Source: Pseudomonas viciae (GTDB taxonomy: Bacteria > Pseudomonadota > Gammaproteobacteria > Pseudomonadales > Pseudomonadaceae). Taken from it: DNA of 64,000 nt. The stretch covers positions 4,376,001 through 4,440,000 of the forward strand of contig NZ_CP035088.1 in NCBI RefSeq assembly GCF_004786035.1. The letters run 5' to 3'. The notes beneath the pieces were generated by a model that saw only the letters and a program-made list of their open reading frames with translations, had not been told where the DNA came from and did no database searches. Shown piece after piece: positions 20,699 through 29,086 of the stretch. Position 1 is the first letter of the stretch; every line of letters starts with the position of its first letter. A program made the position numbers and the translations under genes.

Positions 20699-21052
20699 AT
20701 GTTCAAAGCAACTCCCAACCCGCCGGACACCGATCCGACTTCCTCACGCCAAAAAAGCCATTCCAAAAAACTCGACGAAGCCGCCGACCGCGCCCTCGAC
20801 TTCTACCTCAAGCCCAAACCCACGCAAGCCGAAGCCGACCCCAGCCAACTGTTCACGGTGGTCAACGGCATCGACACCGAATCCCTGCTCGCCAACCTCA
20901 GCGAAACCCTGGCCTCGGCCAATGCCATGGTCAACGACCTGGCCTTCGACCTGGAAGGTTCCAGGCGGCACGTGGCCCTGGGCATCCAGCAGTTGATCGA
21001 ACTGGGCGGATTATTGGCGAACCGGGCGCTGGATAACGTCGAGCCGCGCTAG
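20699..21052 (+). CDS. DUF6124 family small protein
   Basis: A 117-residue soluble protein with no signal peptide or membrane span. It begins MFKATPNPPDTDPTSS, has the helix KLDEAADRALDFYLKP, a linker, DTESLLANLSETLASANAM and a C-terminal helix ending LANRALDNVEPR. This pattern marks a Pseudomonas-restricted family of unknown function (DUF6124). GGAG lies eight bases before the ATG. The gene stands alone behind the long structured leader and is closed by a 9-bp hairpin and a REP, so its expression is probably controlled at the RNA level. Confidence 0.8.
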   Translation: MFKATPNPPDTDPTSSRQKSHSKKLDEAADRALDFYLKPKPTQAEADPSQLFTVVNGIDTESLLANLSETLASANAMVNDLAFDLEGSRRHVALGIQQLIELGGLLANRALDNVEPR

Positions 21053-21072
21053 CCGACTCACAAAATGAAACT

Positions 21073-21096
21073 GGCCTCTGGAGAACACCAGAGGCC
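21073..21096 (+). terminator. Hairpin downstream of the DUF6124 gene
   Basis: GGCCTCTGG and CCAGAGGCC pair around AGAACA, 20 bp after the stop. No U tract follows; a REP begins at once. Confidence 0.5.
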
Positions 21097-21184
21097 TGTG
21101 GGAGCAAAGCTTGCTCGCGATGCAGACGCCTCGGTTCCTCAAGAGACCGCATCGCCTTCATCGCGGGCAAGCCTTGCTCCCACA
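21096..21184. repeat. REP pair
   Basis: CTGTGGGAGCAAAGCTTGCT at the left and GGGCAAGCCTTGCTCCCACA at the right, between the convergent DUF6124 and carboxypeptidase genes. Confidence 0.8.
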
Positions 21185-21212
21185 ACGGGTTTGGTTTGTG
21201 CCAGGCTCACTA

Positions 21213-22451
21213 TTACCGCCCCGCCAACTCCATGATCATCCGCGACAACAGATAAATCCTCGGCACCACGCTCTCAACTTCCGCGTATTCCTCAGGCGTA
21301 TGAATGTTGCCACCGACAATACCAAAGCCATCCAGCGTCGGTGTGCCGACGCCGGCTGAGAGGCTGGCATCCGCCGCGCCGCCGCTGCCCTCTTCAGTGA
21401 GTTTGCGCCCCAGTTCGCCATAGATGCCTTGGGCCATGGCCATCAAACGATCCGATTCCGCCGTTTGCGGCATCGGCGGCAGGCCGCGCTTGAGGCTGGT
21501 GGTGACTTCGGTGTCGGCGATCAGTTTGTCTTGCGACACGCGGGCCAGGTCTTTTTCGATGCGGTCGAACTCTTCCGGTACCGCCGCCCGCACGTCGGCC
21601 TTGGCGCTGGCTTGGTCGGGGATCACGTTGGTCCGGTCACCGGCCTTGAGCACGGTGAAGTTGATGGTGGTTTTCTTTTCCGCATCGCCCAGCTTGCCCA
21701 GTTGCAGGATCTGGTGCGCCGCTTCCATCGCCGCATTGCGCCCCAGTTCCGGCGCGACCCCGGCGTGGGACGCCTTGCCCTTGACCTCCACCAGCGCCGT
21801 GGCACTGCCCTTGCGCCAGACCACCAGGCCGTCCGCCGGGCGACCCGGTTCAAGGTTGAGGGTCACATCATGGGCCTTGGCGGTTTTCTTGATCAGGTCG
21901 GTGGCGACATCCGAGCCGGTTTCTTCGCTGGCGTCGAGCAGGAAAGTAATCTGCGCGTAATTCTTGAAGTCCAGGTTCTTGAGCACCTTCAACGCATAGA
22001 TCCCAGCGACGATGCCACCCTTATCGTCCATCACTCCCGGGCCATAAGCCCGGCCGTCCTTGATATGGAAGGGGCGCTCGGCGGCCGAGCCTTCCTTGAA
22101 CACCGTGTCCATGTGTGCCATCAGCAGGATCTTCGCCTTACCGGTGCCTTTGAGGGTCGCCAGGATGTGCTGGGTGCCGTCCGAGTTGGGCACCTTTTCA
22201 ATGGTGGCGCCCAACTTCTGTAATTCTTCGATGGCAATGTCACCGACCTGGGTCAACCCCGGCACATACCCGGAGCCGGAGTCGATGTTCACCAGCCGTT
22301 CCAGCAGTTTCAGGGCCTCGCCTTTGTACTGTTCGGCGTCGCTCAGAACTTGTGGGTGGGGCTGCGCGAAAGCAACCGGGGCGAAGGCGCCGAGGGCCAG
22401 GCTCAGGCCGAGACTGACGGCCAGACGGGAGCGAAGAGCAGTAATCGTCAT
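21213..22451 (-). CDS. Glutamate carboxypeptidase (carboxypeptidase G2-like, M20 family)
   Basis: A 412-residue exported zinc exopeptidase. A signal peptide (about 1-29, ending PVAFAQ) precedes the M20A catalytic domain. The metal and catalytic residues align with carboxypeptidase G2: His113 and Asp115 in LLMAHMDTV, bridging Asp142 in GVMDDKGG, general base Glu176 with Glu177 in SEETGS, Glu201 in NLEPG and His384 in GGNIHTPEEY. The dimerisation domain has GKASHAGVAPELGRNA. Family members cleave C-terminal glutamate from folates and peptides; the exact substrate here is not certain. It is transcribed alone. Confidence 0.9.
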   Translation of the reverse strand: MTITALRSRLAVSLGLSLALGAFAPVAFAQPHPQVLSDAEQYKGEALKLLERLVNIDSGSGYVPGLTQVGDIAIEELQKLGATIEKVPNSDGTQHILATLKGTGKAKILLMAHMDTVFKEGSAAERPFHIKDGRAYGPGVMDDKGGIVAGIYALKVLKNLDFKNYAQITFLLDASEETGSDVATDLIKKTAKAHDVTLNLEPGRPADGLVVWRKGSATALVEVKGKASHAGVAPELGRNAAMEAAHQILQLGKLGDAEKKTTINFTVLKAGDRTNVIPDQASAKADVRAAVPEEFDRIEKDLARVSQDKLIADTEVTTSLKRGLPPMPQTAESDRLMAMAQGIYGELGRKLTEEGSGGAADASLSAGVGTPTLDGFGIVGGNIHTPEEYAEVESVVPRIYLLSRMIMELAGR

Positions 22452-22542
22452 GATTCATCCTTGTTCCGTATCGGGAGAGTGCTCAGGCAACCCTACCCGA
22501 CTATGGTCCAAGGCTCTAGGCCGCAGACGCCCGCCTAACCTC

Positions 22543-23628
22543 TCAAAGGGAAATGACCGATTCCTCCAACACCTGCCGATTCCGGTAACAAGTAACCCGA
22601 TTGCGCCCGCCGGTCTTGGCCTCGTAAAGCGCCTGATCGGCGTCATTGAGCCAATGGGTGGCATCGCCATAGTCCGGGTTGAAGGCCGCCAAGCCAATGC
22701 TCAGGCTCACCTTCAGCGCCGGGTTCTGTTCGTAGCTGAGCGTCGCAAAGCGCTCGCGCAAACCGTCCATGGCCTGTACGGCGTTGTAAAGCGTCAGGTC
22801 CGGCAGAATCACACAGAACTCATCACCGCCATAACGCCCGGCCACATCGGCGGTGCGCAGGTTCTGCTTGAGCATCTTGCCGAGCTGGCGCAGCACGATG
22901 TCGCCAGCCACGTGGCCATAGGTGTCATTGATGGCTTTGAAATGATCGATGTCGATCAGCGCAATTGCGCCACGCGCTGCCCCGTCTTTTGGGTAGCGCA
23001 GGCAGCGCTGGAACTCCTCGTTGAGGCGGTCTTTCCAGGCACCGTGGTTGAGCAACCCGGTCAGGCTGTCGGTGCGACTCAGGGCCAGCAACTCGCGCTT
23101 TTGCCGGCCCAGGGCGTAGGCCTGGCGATAGCAGAACCAACCCAGCGCCATCGGGTACAGGCACAGCAGCGGCAAACAGGCGTAGAGCTGCGCCGGGCTG
23201 GTCATGGGCACGCGGGTCAGCGGGAAGATCATTTCGCCGACGACAATGCCCACCGCTTGAGCCATCGCCCCAATGAGCAGGAAACGCAGGCCGCCAATGG
23301 AGACGTTGTTCATCGCCATCATCGCCAACGTGACTGCCGCAGGCAGCGGATTGAACTGCATCGCCGCGACCCAGAAGCCGCCGAGCAACGCATCGATCAG
23401 TAAATTGAGGTGTTCTGCGTGGTACGGCGCCCTGCAATGCCGGGCCCACCAATAGGACAAGTGTGGCCAGAGCAACCCGTTGAACAACATGAATCCCCAG
23501 ACCCACGGCGCCGGCTCGAGGGGATGGAGGGCAGCACTCACCAACACCAACCCCAGCGTCAGGCCCAGGATGCGAGATATATAAAGCCTCCTGGCGAGCG
23601 TGCGTCCCTTTCGTCCCGTTTTTTGCAT
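22543..23628 (-). CDS. Diguanylate cyclase with N-terminal MASE2 sensor
   Basis: A 361-residue inner-membrane enzyme making cyclic di-GMP. Residues about 15-175 form a MASE2-type membrane domain (RLYISRILGLTLG, HLSYWWARHC, about five or six spans). Residues 185-361 are a GGDEF domain with TDSLTGLLNHGAWKDRL, FKAINDTYGHVAGD, an intact inhibitory site RTAD (258-261) and active site GGDEF (267-271). This is the AdrA/DgcC-like layout. The enzyme should be active and product-inhibited. It lies upstream of no obvious partner, but 14 kb from an exopolysaccharide locus of the kind c-di-GMP often controls. Confidence 0.92.
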   Translation of the reverse strand: MQKTGRKGRTLARRLYISRILGLTLGLVLVSAALHPLEPAPWVWGFMLFNGLLWPHLSYWWARHCRAPYHAEHLNLLIDALLGGFWVAAMQFNPLPAAVTLAMMAMNNVSIGGLRFLLIGAMAQAVGIVVGEMIFPLTRVPMTSPAQLYACLPLLCLYPMALGWFCYRQAYALGRQKRELLALSRTDSLTGLLNHGAWKDRLNEEFQRCLRYPKDGAARGAIALIDIDHFKAINDTYGHVAGDIVLRQLGKMLKQNLRTADVAGRYGGDEFCVILPDLTLYNAVQAMDGLRERFATLSYEQNPALKVSLSIGLAAFNPDYGDATHWLNDADQALYEAKTGGRNRVTCYRNRQVLEESVISL

Positions 23629-23810
23629 AGAGACCTCTGCATCGCGGGTTTCCCAAGTCTTTCTGGGAGGGGATGCCTGGAGTCTATCAGGGCAGCATCA
23701 AATAGCCACTACTGATGAAGGGGTATTTATTCTCTGCCAAATGCAGGGCTCGGCGCTGATTTTGGCTATACATGACTAGGGCGATCCGCAAACGATCAGA
23801 AAGGAGGTCC

Positions 23811-25262
23811 ATGGGCAGTTATCAGGTATTGATCATCGGCAGCGGGTTCGGGGGCCAGTGCGCAGCGGTCAATCTGCTCAAGGAAGGCATCGAGGATTTC
23901 CTGCTGCTTGAGCGCCGGGATTTTTTCGGCGGCACCTGGTGCCAGAACACCTACCCCGGCGCAGCGGTGGACGTGCCGTCACCCTTGTATTCGCTGTCCT
24001 TTGCCAGCTACGACTGGAGCCGGATGTTTGCCGAACAAGAGGAACTGCATCGCTACACCCAACACGTGATCGAGCGCTTCAAGCTGCGGGACAAGGTGCA
24101 ACTGGGGTCGAATGTCGAGCGAGTGGAATGGGATGACCAGACCAGGCAATGGCTTGTCCATACCGCCAAGGGCCTCTACCGGGCGCAGTTCCTGATCAAT
24201 GCCACGGGGCCCCTCAGTCAGCCGGTGATCCCACCGTTCGAAGGTCGGGAACGCTTCAAGGGCAAGACGTTTCACACCAATCATTGGGACCACGCCTACG
24301 ACTACCGTCATAAACGTGTCGCTATTGTCGGCAGTGGGGCCAGTGCCGCCCAGGTGATCCCGGCCATTGCCGCGGAAGTCGAGCACCTGCATGTGTTCCA
24401 GCGCACGCCTCACTGGGTGCTGCGCCGCCGCGACCACACCTTCAATCGCTTCGAGCGCTGGTTGCTGCGCCAGGCACCACTGCACACCCTGTTGCGCTGG
24501 TCGATCTACTGGCAATTCGAAGCCCGGGTGATTGCCTTCAAGTACTCACGGTCGGCGGTTCGCATGGTCCAGCGCCAAGCCTTGAGGCTGCTGGAGTGCC
24601 AAGTACCGGACCCAACCCTGCGGCGCCGCTTGACCCCGGATTACCTGATCGGCTGCAAGCGCGTCATCCTGTCCAATACGCTGTACCCGTCCCTGTGCCG
24701 GGCCAATGTCAGCGTGCATGGCCAGGAGCAAGGCATCGCCGCCCTCGATGAAACCGGCATCATCACCCGGGACGGCCAGCACATCGAGCTGGACCTGATC
24801 GTCTGGTCCACAGGCTTTGATGCCACCGATGGGGTGATTTCCTATCCCGTGACCGGCAAGAATGGTACCCGGCTTCGTGACGCCTGGGCCCAGTACCCCC
24901 GCGCCTACCTGGGCACCAGCCTGCCGGACTTCCCCAACCTGTTTATCGTGACCGGGCCCAACACCGGCATCGGCCACACCTCGGCACTGTTCATCATAGA
25001 GTCGCAGATGAATTACATCCTGGACTGTATCCGCACCCTGAACCGGCGAAACCTGCGTAGCATTGAAGTACAGTCGGCGGCCGAACAACGCTACACCGAG
25101 ATGATCCATCGGGAAATGCAGCGCACCGTATGGAAATCCGGCGGATGCCATAGCTGGTATCAGAGTAAAAGCGGCCATGTCATCGCGATGTTCCCCGGCT
25201 TCAGCTTCACTTATCACCGCCTGACCCGTCGGTTCAGGCTGGACGATCACATTCTGTCGTGA
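23811..25262 (+). CDS. Flavin-containing monooxygenase, Baeyer-Villiger type
   Basis: A 483-residue FAD/NADPH enzyme. The first Rossmann motif GSGFGGQCAA (about 10-19) binds FAD; the second, IVGSGASAAQ (about 175), binds NADPH. Between them FKGKTFHTNHWD fits the BVMO fingerprint FxGxxxHxxxW(P/D). A start at ATG 23811 follows AGGAGG; an upstream in-frame ATG at 23772 adds 13 residues without a ribosome site. Members oxidise ketones to esters or lactones. The alpha/beta hydrolase gene starts 17 bp downstream, which would suit cleavage of such an ester. Substrate unknown. Confidence 0.9.
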   Translation: MGSYQVLIIGSGFGGQCAAVNLLKEGIEDFLLLERRDFFGGTWCQNTYPGAAVDVPSPLYSLSFASYDWSRMFAEQEELHRYTQHVIERFKLRDKVQLGSNVERVEWDDQTRQWLVHTAKGLYRAQFLINATGPLSQPVIPPFEGRERFKGKTFHTNHWDHAYDYRHKRVAIVGSGASAAQVIPAIAAEVEHLHVFQRTPHWVLRRRDHTFNRFERWLLRQAPLHTLLRWSIYWQFEARVIAFKYSRSAVRMVQRQALRLLECQVPDPTLRRRLTPDYLIGCKRVILSNTLYPSLCRANVSVHGQEQGIAALDETGIITRDGQHIELDLIVWSTGFDATDGVISYPVTGKNGTRLRDAWAQYPRAYLGTSLPDFPNLFIVTGPNTGIGHTSALFIIESQMNYILDCIRTLNRRNLRSIEVQSAAEQRYTEMIHREMQRTVWKSGGCHSWYQSKSGHVIAMFPGFSFTYHRLTRRFRLDDHILS

Positions 25263-25279
25263 CCCATGGAGGGCAAAAT

Positions 25280-26209
25280 ATGCTGGTGTTGTGGATAATT
25301 CTTGCCGTGTTTATCGCCTGGAGCTGGTTGACGTATCCAGCCATTGGCCAGGTGTTGTACGACATGAGCATGGCCCTGGAAGCACGCCTCTATCGGTTGC
25401 GCAAAATCAACGTACCGATCAGCGAAATGACCGTATCGACCTGGCAAGGCGGGCCTTATGAAGCTGCCGGCAGCATCCTGATGCTCCATGGCTACAGCGG
25501 CGACAAAGACCTCTGGCTGCGCGTAGCCCGGCATTTTGTCGGTGCCTATCGGGTGGTGATTCCCGACCTGGCCGGTCATGGCGAAACCGGCTTCAAGGCC
25601 GGCGGCGGCTATGACATCCCGACCCAGGCCCGGCGGGTGATCGAGTTGCTCGACGCCTGCGGCCTGGACAAAGTCCATGTGATCGGCAACTCCATGGGCG
25701 GGCATCTCGCGGCATGGCTGGCGGCCACTTCGCCTGAACGGGTGCTGACCCTGGCGCTGCTCGATCCGGCTGGCGTCACTTCGCCCCAACCCAGCGACAT
25801 GGATCGCCAACTGGCCGCCGGCCGCAACCCATCCCTGGTGCACTCGCGGGAGGAGTTCGCGCCGTTCTACGCAATGACCATGGCCTCGCCGCCCTGGGTT
25901 CCGGGCATGGTGATGGCGGCGGTGGCCGAGCGCTACGTGCAACATCGCGAAGAACTGGCGGAGATCTACGCCGACTTTCGCGCCAGCCCCTCGATGGAGC
26001 CACGCCTGGCCGACATCCGCGCGCCCTCGCTGTTGCTCTGGGGTCGCCAGGACCGGGTGATCGACGTCAGCAGCGTGCCCGTGTGGAGCAAGGGCCTCGC
26101 GGATTTGCGGGTGGAAATCTGGGACGGGGTCGGTCATCTGCCCATGATTGAAAAACCCGGGAAAACGGCAGCGCTGTATCAGGAGTTTCTCAAGGGACTG
26201 GGGCAGTGA
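25280..26209 (+). CDS. Alpha/beta hydrolase with N-terminal membrane anchor
   Basis: A 309-residue hydrolase. Start ATG 25280 has GGAGGG six bases upstream; the GTG at 25259 is less likely. An N-terminal hydrophobic helix (about 2-22, LVLWIILAVFIAWSWL) probably anchors it. The fold shows the oxyanion segment MLHGYSGDKDLW, DLAGHGET, nucleophile elbow GNSMGG (Ser about 143), an acid in GRQDRVID and His in GVGHLPMIEKPG. It is probably cotranscribed with the monooxygenase upstream and may hydrolyse its ester product. Confidence 0.88.
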   Translation: MLVLWIILAVFIAWSWLTYPAIGQVLYDMSMALEARLYRLRKINVPISEMTVSTWQGGPYEAAGSILMLHGYSGDKDLWLRVARHFVGAYRVVIPDLAGHGETGFKAGGGYDIPTQARRVIELLDACGLDKVHVIGNSMGGHLAAWLAATSPERVLTLALLDPAGVTSPQPSDMDRQLAAGRNPSLVHSREEFAPFYAMTMASPPWVPGMVMAAVAERYVQHREELAEIYADFRASPSMEPRLADIRAPSLLLWGRQDRVIDVSSVPVWSKGLADLRVEIWDGVGHLPMIEKPGKTAALYQEFLKGLGQ

Positions 26210-26356
26210 GCGGATGCCTCGCCACATGGCATTGGATCAGGTGGGAGGGTCAGTCCCTGACAGAATGAAGTCCTGAAGATTCTTCGTTTGTCGACGCTGG
26301 CGAAGGCTGCGATCTTTCGTTCAACTTTCCCACAGCCCAAACCAGGAACTCTCACC

Positions 26357-27757
26357 ATGAGCTTCGTCAGTCCCGACCTGATCCGCCAACGCTTTTCCAA
26401 AGCGATGTCCGACATGTACCGCGACGAGGTGCCGCTCTACGGCGCGTTGATGAATCTGGTGGAGCAAACCAATGCCCAGGTGCTGGGCAAAGACCCGCAA
26501 CTGGCCGAACACCTGCGCAGCACTGGTGAGCTCCAGCGCCTGGACCTGGAACGCCACGGCGCGATCCGCGTCGGCACTGCCGCGGAACTGGCCACCCTCG
26601 GACGATTGTTCGCGGTCATGGGCATGCAGCCGGTGGGTTACTACGACCTCACGCCGGCCGGGGTGCCGGTGCATTCCACGGCATTTCGCGCCGTGCATGA
26701 AAGTGCCTTGCAGGTCAGCCCGTTCCGAGTGTTCACCTCGCTGCTGCGCCTGGAACTGATCGAAAACACCGAACTTCGGGCCTTTGCCGAATCGGTGCTG
26801 GATAAGCGCCAGATCTTCACCCCCACCGCCCTTCAGCTCATCGATCTCGCCGAACGCCAGGGCGGCTTGACGGAGCCCCAGTCCGAGGATTTCGTCCTAC
26901 AGGCCCTGGAGACGTTTCGCTGGCACCACAGCGCCACTGTCACGGCCGAGCAGTACCGGCAGTTGAGCGCCCAACATCGTCTGATCGCCGACGTGGTGGC
27001 CTTCAAGGGCCCGCACATCAATCACCTGACGCCACGCACTCTGGACATCGACATCGTCCAGGCGCAGATGCCCGTGCACGGCATCACGCCCAAAGCAGTG
27101 ATCGAAGGCCCACCCCGCCGTCATTGCCCGATCCTGCTGCGCCAGACCAGTTTCAAGGCGCTCGACGAGCCCGTCAGCTTCACCGACCAGGCGCAATCCC
27201 AAGGCAGCCACAGCGCCCGCTTTGGCGAAATCGAGCAACGGGGCGCAGCGCTCACGCCCAAGGGTCGTGCGCTCTATGACCAATTGCTGAACGCGGCGCG
27301 GGATGCACTGGGGGCATTCCCCAATGAAGCCAACGCCGAGCGCTACAACGCGCTGATGAGCGAACACTTTGCCCAATTCCCTGACACCCACGATGAACTG
27401 CGTCGACAGGCACTGGCGTACTTCCGTTATTTCGTGACGCAAAAAGGCCTTGCCGCCAAGGGTACCCTTGAGCAAACGGCCTCGTTGGAACGCTTGCTGG
27501 AGCAGCAATACCTGCGTGCCGAACCGTTGGTGTACGAAGACTTCCTGCCGGTCAGCGCCGCCGGCATCTTCCAGTCGAACCTCGGCGATGCCGCCCAGAG
27601 TCACTACGCCGGGCAGTCCAATCGCCAGGCGTTTGAAGAGGCGCTGGGGCGAACGACCATCGATGAGTTGGGGCTGTATGCGCAGACCCAACAGCGCTCC
27701 ATTGAGGAATGCAGGGCTGCCTTGGGCGTGCAGGAACAAGCCGAAGGGCGACTGTGA
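26357..27757 (+). CDS. hglS: 2-oxoadipate dioxygenase/decarboxylase (DUF1338, HglS family)
   Basis: A 466-residue non-haem iron enzyme of the vicinal-oxygen-chelate-like DUF1338 family. The P. putida member converts 2-oxoadipate to D-2-hydroxyglutarate in D-lysine catabolism. Likely metal ligands, shifted by three from the P. putida positions, are His67 (LERHGAIR), His223 (GPHINHLTPR) and Glu291 (ARFGEIEQRG). The start is ATG 26357; an in-frame upstream start would extend into noncoding sequence. No other lysine-degradation gene is nearby. A hairpin at 27815 follows. Confidence 0.9.
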   Translation: MSFVSPDLIRQRFSKAMSDMYRDEVPLYGALMNLVEQTNAQVLGKDPQLAEHLRSTGELQRLDLERHGAIRVGTAAELATLGRLFAVMGMQPVGYYDLTPAGVPVHSTAFRAVHESALQVSPFRVFTSLLRLELIENTELRAFAESVLDKRQIFTPTALQLIDLAERQGGLTEPQSEDFVLQALETFRWHHSATVTAEQYRQLSAQHRLIADVVAFKGPHINHLTPRTLDIDIVQAQMPVHGITPKAVIEGPPRRHCPILLRQTSFKALDEPVSFTDQAQSQGSHSARFGEIEQRGAALTPKGRALYDQLLNAARDALGAFPNEANAERYNALMSEHFAQFPDTHDELRRQALAYFRYFVTQKGLAAKGTLEQTASLERLLEQQYLRAEPLVYEDFLPVSAAGIFQSNLGDAAQSHYAGQSNRQAFEEALGRTTIDELGLYAQTQQRSIEECRAALGVQEQAEGRL

Positions 27758-27814
27758 AAGAGATTGCACTACGAACCTGCTCGTGAAGCTCGATAATCAA
27801 CTCGTTTTACCTGA

Positions 27815-27834
27815 GGGGCTGCAGCGTCAGCCCC
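27815..27834 (+). terminator. Hairpin after hglS
   Basis: GGGGCTG pairs with CAGCCCC around CAGCGT, 58 bp after the stop. No U run is visible, so termination is only suggested. Confidence 0.4.
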
Positions 27835-27950
27835 AAAGCGCAGGAAGGTGCGCGGCACTGGACGGCGCCTTACGCGCATTTCCCTCGGTTCGAGGCAATG
27901 GCTCATGAAGACAAAACATAACTCATTGATCTAATTTACTTTTCCTAAAA

Positions 27951-27966
27951 TGGCATGGCTCTTGAT
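27951..27966 (+). promoter_or_regulatory. Candidate sigma-54 promoter of hcp
   Basis: TGGCATGGCTCTTGAT matches the -24/-12 consensus TGGCAYGrNNNTTGCW except for the last C of the -12 GC, which is A. It lies 70 bp before the TTG start of hcp. RpoN control of T6SS hcp genes is known in pseudomonads; this site is inferred. Confidence 0.5.
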
Positions 27967-28035
27967 AACCGTCAGGGCACCTCGGGACAACAACCGTCCC
28001 AGGCCCCTAAGTTATCCAGGAAGGAGAGCGTCCCA

Positions 28036-28554
28036 TTGGCTACCCCCGCGTATATGATCATCAAAGGCATCAAACAAGGTCTGATCACTGCTGGCGCGTT
28101 TACGGCCGACTCGGTTGGCAATATTTATCAGGAAGGTCGTGAAGACAAAATCATGGTGCAAGGTTTCCAGCATCAGGTGACCGTCCCGCGCGATCCTCAA
28201 TCCGGCCAGCCAACCGGCCAACGCGTGCATCACCCCCTCATCATCACCAAAGTGTTCGACAAGGCCACGCCTCTGCTGCAGGGCGCCCTCACCAGCGGTG
28301 AACGCCTGGAGGAAATTGTGATTCATTGGCTCCGGACTTCGGCGGCTGGCACTCAGGAACACTACTTCACCACCACGCTGTTCGACGCGATCATTGTTGA
28401 AATCAAGGACTACATGTTCAACTGCCAGGACCCGGTAAACGCACATTTCACCCATCTGGAAGACGTGCACTTCTCATATCGCAAGATCACCTGGAATCAC
28501 GAAGTCTGCGGCACGATGGGCTCCGATGACTGGCGTGTACCGGTCGCCGGTTAA
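28036..28554 (+). CDS. hcp: Type VI secretion tube protein Hcp (orphan)
   Basis: A 172-residue Hcp of the Hcp1 class, which forms hexameric rings of the type VI secretion tube and can carry effectors. Translation most likely starts at TTG 28036, seven bases after AGGAGAG, giving the usual Hcp N-terminus (M)ATPAYMIIKGIKQG and the standard length. An ATG at 27955 would add 27 residues and overlaps the sigma-54 element. Family motifs include DSVGNIYQEGREDKIMVQGF, PLIITKVFDKATPLL and DVHFSYRKITWNHEVCGTMGSDDWR. No other T6SS gene is in the window. Confidence 0.93.
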   Translation: MATPAYMIIKGIKQGLITAGAFTADSVGNIYQEGREDKIMVQGFQHQVTVPRDPQSGQPTGQRVHHPLIITKVFDKATPLLQGALTSGERLEEIVIHWLRTSAAGTQEHYFTTTLFDAIIVEIKDYMFNCQDPVNAHFTHLEDVHFSYRKITWNHEVCGTMGSDDWRVPVAG

Positions 28555-28567
28555 GTCCGCGCAGCCG

Positions 28568-28606
28568 TCAATGCACCGGCCAGGTCTGCTGGCCGATGTG
28601 CATTGA
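28568..28606 (+). terminator. Hairpin after hcp
   Basis: TCAATGCAC and GTGCATTGA pair as the outer stem; GGCCAG and CTGGCC pair inside it. It starts 14 bp after the hcp stop. A strong stem without a clear U tract. Confidence 0.55.
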
Positions 28607-28637
28607 AGTGAACGGTAACGATTGACTCCGAGAGGGT

Positions 28638-28700
28638 GTTCGCCCAGTGCGACGGCCTCGGCATTCCATGCACTGGTAAAGAGCCTGACACTGGGCGAAC
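28638..28700. repeat. 12-bp perfect inverted repeat
   Basis: GTTCGCCCAGTG (28638-28649) is exactly repeated in inverse as CACTGGGCGAAC (28689-28700) around 39 bp. It lies in the 532-bp gene-free stretch between hcp and the small minus-strand gene. The rest of that stretch holds the hcp hairpin, an AT-rich segment (28701-28800), a REP-like palindrome (28839) and an AT-rich segment (28935-29013). Confidence 0.6.
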
Positions 28701-28838
28701 GGGCACAATAATAGTGGAACTTTCAAAATATTTCCGCGTCGCGCTTTAAATAATTTTTCATCTTCAATTGTAACTATCGACGACTGATCAACACTCACTC
28801 GTTCGTGCAGTTACATTTGATGGGGTGTGAAGGGTATC

Positions 28839-28934
28839 CCGTGGCGAGGGAGCTTGCTCCCGCTGGGGTGCGAAGCAGCCCAAAAACAGAGCGGCCGCTA
28901 CGCGACCAAGCGGGAGCAGGCTCCCTCGCCACGG
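28839..28934. repeat. REP-like pair, GTGGCGAGGG type
   Basis: CCGTGGCGAGGGAGCTTGCT at the left and its inverse AGCAGGCTCCCTCGCCACGG at the right enclose a short spacer. It is a second palindrome family, distinct from the GTGGGAGC type. Confidence 0.75.
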
Positions 28935-29013
28935 TTTTGGGCACATTCCGATGTATATAAAACTGTACAAACAGCTATACAACATTAATAGACAAGTACA
29001 AAAGTTATCAGCC

Positions 29014-29032
29014 GAGGCATGCAACATGCCTC
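29014..29032 (-). terminator. Hairpin downstream of the 57-codon gene
   Basis: GAGGCATG and CATGCCTC pair around three bases. On the minus strand the stem lies about 55 bp after the stop of the small gene and is followed by a short T-rich segment (AACTTTTG). Confidence 0.4.
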
Positions 29033-29086
29033 ACAGCAAGTTAACAGCCATTTAAAATTTTTTAATGCCGGACGGTGCATCTGGCC

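Noticed and set aside
20563..21036. 157-codon frame overlapping the DUF6124 gene
   Set aside because: It is out of frame with the conserved DUF6124 product and runs through the structured leader.
27955..28035. hcp start at ATG 27955
   Set aside because: It overlaps the sigma-54-like element and adds 27 residues unlike any Hcp; TTG 28036 has the ribosome site.
28568..28798. 76-codon minus-strand frame downstream of hcp
   Set aside because: It runs through the hcp hairpin and the 12-bp inverted repeat, with no ribosome site or family resemblance.
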